Assembly (NCBI RefSeq): GCF_003402535.2
Contig: NZ_AP025170.1
Span: forward strand, 2,480,001 to 2,544,000
Source: Cupriavidus sp. P-10
Lineage (GTDB): Bacteria > Pseudomonadota > Gammaproteobacteria > Burkholderiales > Burkholderiaceae
Reading direction: 5' to 3'
Length of the DNA: 64,000 bases
Below are positions 63,982 through 64,000 of this stretch, one piece after another. The position numbers and the translations under genes were made by a program. The notes under the pieces were generated by a model. That model was not told the DNA's origin. It was given only the letters and a program-made list of their open reading frames with translations, and ran no database searches. Position 1 is the first letter of the stretch. Each line of letters starts with the position of its first letter.

Positions 63982-64000
63982 GCAACGCTATGCTCGGATG

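Overview
The window looks like a piece of the main chromosome of a Burkholderiaceae betaproteobacterium, most likely Cupriavidus or a close relative such as Ralstonia. The reasons are the high GC content and strong third-position GC bias, the gene orders truA-fimV-asd-leuB-leuD-leuC and sdhCDAB-sdhE-gltA, and the protein sequences themselves. This assignment comes from pattern recognition, not from a database search. Almost all of the window is ordinary, densely coding core chromosome. The clearest accessory part is one IS110-family insertion near 57.2-58.8 kb.

Layout. 0-8.1 kb (minus strand): the start of truA, the polar hub protein gene fimV, aspartate-semialdehyde dehydrogenase (asd), and the leucine genes leuC-[small lipoprotein]-leuD-leuB. 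8.5-13.4 kb (minus): a complete branched-chain amino acid ABC importer, livK-livH-livM-livG-livF. 13.9-27.6 kb: a TCA-cycle supercluster. The minus-strand operon sdhC-sdhD-sdhA-sdhB-sdhE-gltA lies next to a GntR/HutC-type regulator, which is divergent from mdh, a CitE-like lyase gene, a 2-methylcitrate synthase gene and acnA on the plus strand. A 20-bp perfect palindrome sits just upstream of a good mdh promoter in the divergent gap. 27.8-38.3 kb: assorted single genes (a small membrane protein, a DUF2863-like protein, a TrmB-like methyltransferase, an orphan peptide-type substrate-binding protein, a spermidine-synthase-like protein, a TPR protein, a cysteine-desulfhydrase-like PLP enzyme, a universal stress protein, a hypoxanthine-DNA glycosylase-like protein) and htpG with a readable sigma-32 promoter.

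38.3-45.1 kb: the most interesting gene set. A MocR-type regulator (GntR helix-turn-helix fused to an aminotransferase fold) is divergent from a tightly packed seven-gene plus-strand run: an AlaX-like tRNA-editing hydrolase, a LysE/RhtB exporter, an EamA exporter, a RidA-family deaminase, a small cupin, a PLP aminotransferase and a GST-like protein. Repeats of CTGTAC lie in the divergent gap. I read this as a candidate amino acid catabolism, detoxification and export module. Its substrate is unknown.

45.1-64 kb: a second LysE exporter, L-lactate permease, an ABC exporter, the topoisomerase IV genes parC and parE with a lytic transglycosylase between them, an MFS transporter with a tiny overlapping membrane-protein gene, the IS110 element inside a long imperfect inverted repeat, the ABC-F ATPase uup (with a strong hairpin-plus-U-tract just upstream that could be an attenuator or the end of a small RNA), a BenE-type transporter, a coiled-coil protein of unknown function and an EmrE-like SMR exporter. 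I saw no rRNA, tRNA, CRISPR array, prophage or replication origin.
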